From Mycobacterium sp. SMC-2 (lineage in GTDB: Bacteria > Actinomycetota > Actinomycetes > Mycobacteriales > Mycobacteriaceae): 64,000 bases of DNA. The number at the start of each line of letters is the position of its first letter. Within the stretch, counting starts at the first letter, position 1. A model generated the notes under the pieces. It was not told the DNA's origin and did no database searches. It saw nothing but the letters and a program-made list of their open reading frames with translations. A program made the translations under genes and the position numbers. Below, piece after piece: positions 62,495 to 64,000 of the stretch. The stretch lies in assembly GCF_025263485.1 (NCBI RefSeq), contig NZ_CP079863.1:3658001-3722000 (forward strand), written 5' to 3'.

Positions 62495-63346
62495 ATGACG
62501 GTCAGTGTTCCCAGCAGCCCCATACGGTTGCAGCGTATGGCGAAAACCGCTGTGGGCGAATGGGTCCGGATGGGATCACAGGTACGCTTCTATGCCAGCG
62601 CCATCGCCGGAATTCCGGATGCCGTCATGCGCTACCGCGGCGAGCTGCTGCGGGTGATTGCGCAAATGGGTTTGGGCGTAGGGACTCTCGCGGTGATCGG
62701 CGGAACGGTGGTCATCGTCGGGTTCCTGGCCATGACCACCGGTGCGATCGTGGCGGTGCAAGGCTACAACCAGTTCGCTTCCGTGGGCGTGGAGGCGCTA
62801 ACCGGCTTCGCGTCCGCCTTTTTCAACACCCGCGAGATTCAACCCGGAACCGTCATGGTCGCGCTGGCCGCCACCGTCGGTGCCGGCGCCACGGCGCAGC
62901 TGGGGGCGATGCGGATCAACGAGGAAATCGATGCGCTCGAGGTGATTGGGATCCGCAGCGTCAGCTATCTGGCGAGCACCCGGGTAGTGGCCGGGGTGGT
63001 CGTGGCGGTCCCGCTCTTTTGCGTGGGCCTGATGACCGCATACCTGGCCGCACGCCTCGGCACCACGGCGGTTTATGGGCAGGGGTCCGGCGTGTACGAC
63101 CACTACTTCAACACCTTCCTCCGCCCGACCGATGTGCTCTGGTCGTCGTTCGAAGTCGTTGTGGTCGCCCTCTTGATCATGCTGGTGTGCACCTATTACG
63201 GGTACACCGCGCACGGCGGGCCCGCCGGGGTGGGCGAAGCCGTCGGCCGGGCCGTGCGCGCCTCGATGGTCCTCGCGTCGATCGCGATAGTCGTCATGAC
63301 GCTCGCAATCTATGGCCAATCCCCGAACTTCCACCTGGCGAGCTAG
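62495..63346 (+). CDS. yrbE3B: Mce-associated permease YrbE3B
   Basis: A 283-residue MlaE/YrbE permease. Conserved block INEEIDALEVIGIRSVSYLASTR (about 147-169) is the MceG-contact motif. Membrane segments include VIGGTVVIVGFLAMTTGAIVAVQGY and VVVALLIMLVCTYYGYTAHGG. It partners YrbE3A in the importer. Its N-terminus is about 12 residues longer than Rv1965 (271). It starts 9 bp after yrbE3A and ends 4 bp before the mce3A start. Confidence 0.93.
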   Translation: MTVSVPSSPIRLQRMAKTAVGEWVRMGSQVRFYASAIAGIPDAVMRYRGELLRVIAQMGLGVGTLAVIGGTVVIVGFLAMTTGAIVAVQGYNQFASVGVEALTGFASAFFNTREIQPGTVMVALAATVGAGATAQLGAMRINEEIDALEVIGIRSVSYLASTRVVAGVVVAVPLFCVGLMTAYLAARLGTTAVYGQGSGVYDHYFNTFLRPTDVLWSSFEVVVVALLIMLVCTYYGYTAHGGPAGVGEAVGRAVRASMVLASIAIVVMTLAIYGQSPNFHLAS

Positions 63347-63350
63347 TGAC

Positions 63351-64000
63351 ATGAGTCGCGGACCGACTGCGCGCCGTCTGCACGACGGTTGGTGGACGCT
63401 GATCCTGTTCGCGGCAGTCGGCGTGGTTGCCCTCGTGACGGCGATGTCCTTCGGCGGCACACTGCGGTCCTACGTCCCGGTGACGCTGACCGCGGACCGC
63501 TCCGGGCTGGTAATGGACACCGGCGCCAAAGTCATGATGCGCGGCGTGCAGGTCGGCAGGGTCAGCCAGATCCGCGACGACAAGAATGGAACCAGCCTCA
63601 GGCTGGAGATCGAGCCCGACCAAATCCGTTATATCCCTGCCAATGTCGAGGCACAGATCAGCGCCACCACCGCGTTCGGCGCGAAGTTCGTCGACCTGGT
63701 GGTACCGCAGAAGCCGAGCCGTTCCCGGCTGTCCGCCGGGGCCGTGCTGCATTCGAAAAACGTCAGCACCGAGATCAACACCGTCTTCGAGAACGTCGTC
63801 GACTTACTCAGCATGGTCGATCCGCTCAAATTGAACGCGGTGCTGACGGCGGTGGCCGATGCCGTACGGGGGCAAGGTGAACGGATAGGCAGGGCGGGCG
63901 CCGACCTCAACCAGGTGCTGCGGGCACTCAACGCGCGCAGCGAAACGATTCGCCAAGACTGGAGATCCCTCAAGAACTTCAGCGACACCTATGGCGCCGC
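63351..64000 (+). CDS. mce3A: Mce3A substrate-binding protein, N-terminal part (runs off the right edge)
   Basis: The first 216 residues are in the window. A membrane anchor (GWWTLILFAAVGVVALVTAMSF, about 13-34) is followed by the MlaD/MCE domain VPVTLTADRSGLVMDTGAKVMMRGVQVGRVSQI and ANVEAQISATTAFGAKFVDLVVP (about 42-120). The start of the helical MCE region is INTVFENVVDLLSMVDPLKLNAVL. Mce proteins form a periplasmic lipid channel to the YrbE permease. In M. tuberculosis it is Rv1966. ATG 63351 is 4 bp after the yrbE3B stop. The C-terminal half is not in the window. Confidence 0.93.
   Translation, partial: MSRGPTARRLHDGWWTLILFAAVGVVALVTAMSFGGTLRSYVPVTLTADRSGLVMDTGAKVMMRGVQVGRVSQIRDDKNGTSLRLEIEPDQIRYIPANVEAQISATTAFGAKFVDLVVPQKPSRSRLSAGAVLHSKNVSTEINTVFENVVDLLSMVDPLKLNAVLTAVADAVRGQGERIGRAGADLNQVLRALNARSETIRQDWRSLKNFSDTYGA

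Noticed and set aside
1..64000. tRNA, rRNA or riboswitch genes
   Set aside because: No cloverleaf with the GTTCGA-type T-arm, no rRNA sequence and no familiar riboswitch core was seen by eye. A covariance-model scan was not possible.

Overview
The window is high-GC DNA from a Mycobacterium, most likely a non-tuberculous slow grower. The gene order follows the M. tuberculosis H37Rv segment Rv1897c to Rv1966: dtd, Rv1898, a macro-domain gene, cinA, nanT, Rv1903, aao, Rv1906c, lppC, fadB5, Rv1913, Rv1914c, aceA, Rv1919c, fadD31, Rv1928c, Rv1930c, Rv1931c, tpx, fadE18, fadE17, echA13, Rv1936, Rv1937, ephB, ribA1, Rv1941, mce3R, yrbE3A, yrbE3B, mce3A. The correspondences rest on remembered family features, gene lengths and order; no search was run. 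Several H37Rv genes are absent at their syntenic places: lipJ, katG, furA, the PPE34/PPE35 pair, mpt63, Rv1939 and the Rv1942c-Rv1962c block. Other genes stand in most of those places.

Layout. 1-9.5 kb: housekeeping and envelope genes (dtd, cinA, an MFS transporter, a Tat-type lipase, an amidohydrolase, aao). 9.5-16.6 kb: an insertion at the katG/furA position. It holds a nitroreductase, an AhpD-like protein, a START-like protein, an acyl-CoA ligase flanked by two paralogous proteins of unknown function, and a TetR regulator with two operator-like dyads divergent from a phytoene-dehydrogenase-like enzyme. 16.6-22.6 kb: lppC, fadB5, a metallo-hydrolase and an unsplit aceA (isocitrate lyase 2). 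22.6-36 kb: lipoproteins, a luciferase-like oxidoreductase, a fatty-acyl-AMP ligase, a family VIII esterase, an arylsulfatase abutting a Sap/GAP-type membrane protein, a transporter and short-chain dehydrogenases. 36-38.5 kb: two DJ-1/PfpI-type proteins and tpx.

38.5-64 kb looks like one functional unit, the Mce3R region. Leftward genes echA13, fadE17, fadE18 and two acyl-CoA ligases form a compact beta-oxidation-like operon. Rightward genes encode a luciferase-like monooxygenase, a three-part ferredoxin/reductase/flavoprotein fusion, an epoxide hydrolase, a RibBA-like protein with degraded active sites and an SDR. A second, convergent epoxide hydrolase follows. mce3R, here preceded by a limonene-epoxide-hydrolase-type gene, is divergent from yrbE3A-yrbE3B-mce3A. 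A non-palindromic sequence element, CAAGAT then TATCGYYG-type, recurs in the echA13/Rv1936 and mce3R/yrbE3A intergenic regions. It is the best candidate here for a shared operator.

A 2634-bp IS21-family element with istA and istB has inserted into a flavoprotein gene next to mce3R. It made a perfect 7-bp target duplication (GTGACTA), and removing it restores a 459-residue open reading frame. No rRNA, tRNA or CRISPR array was recognised.
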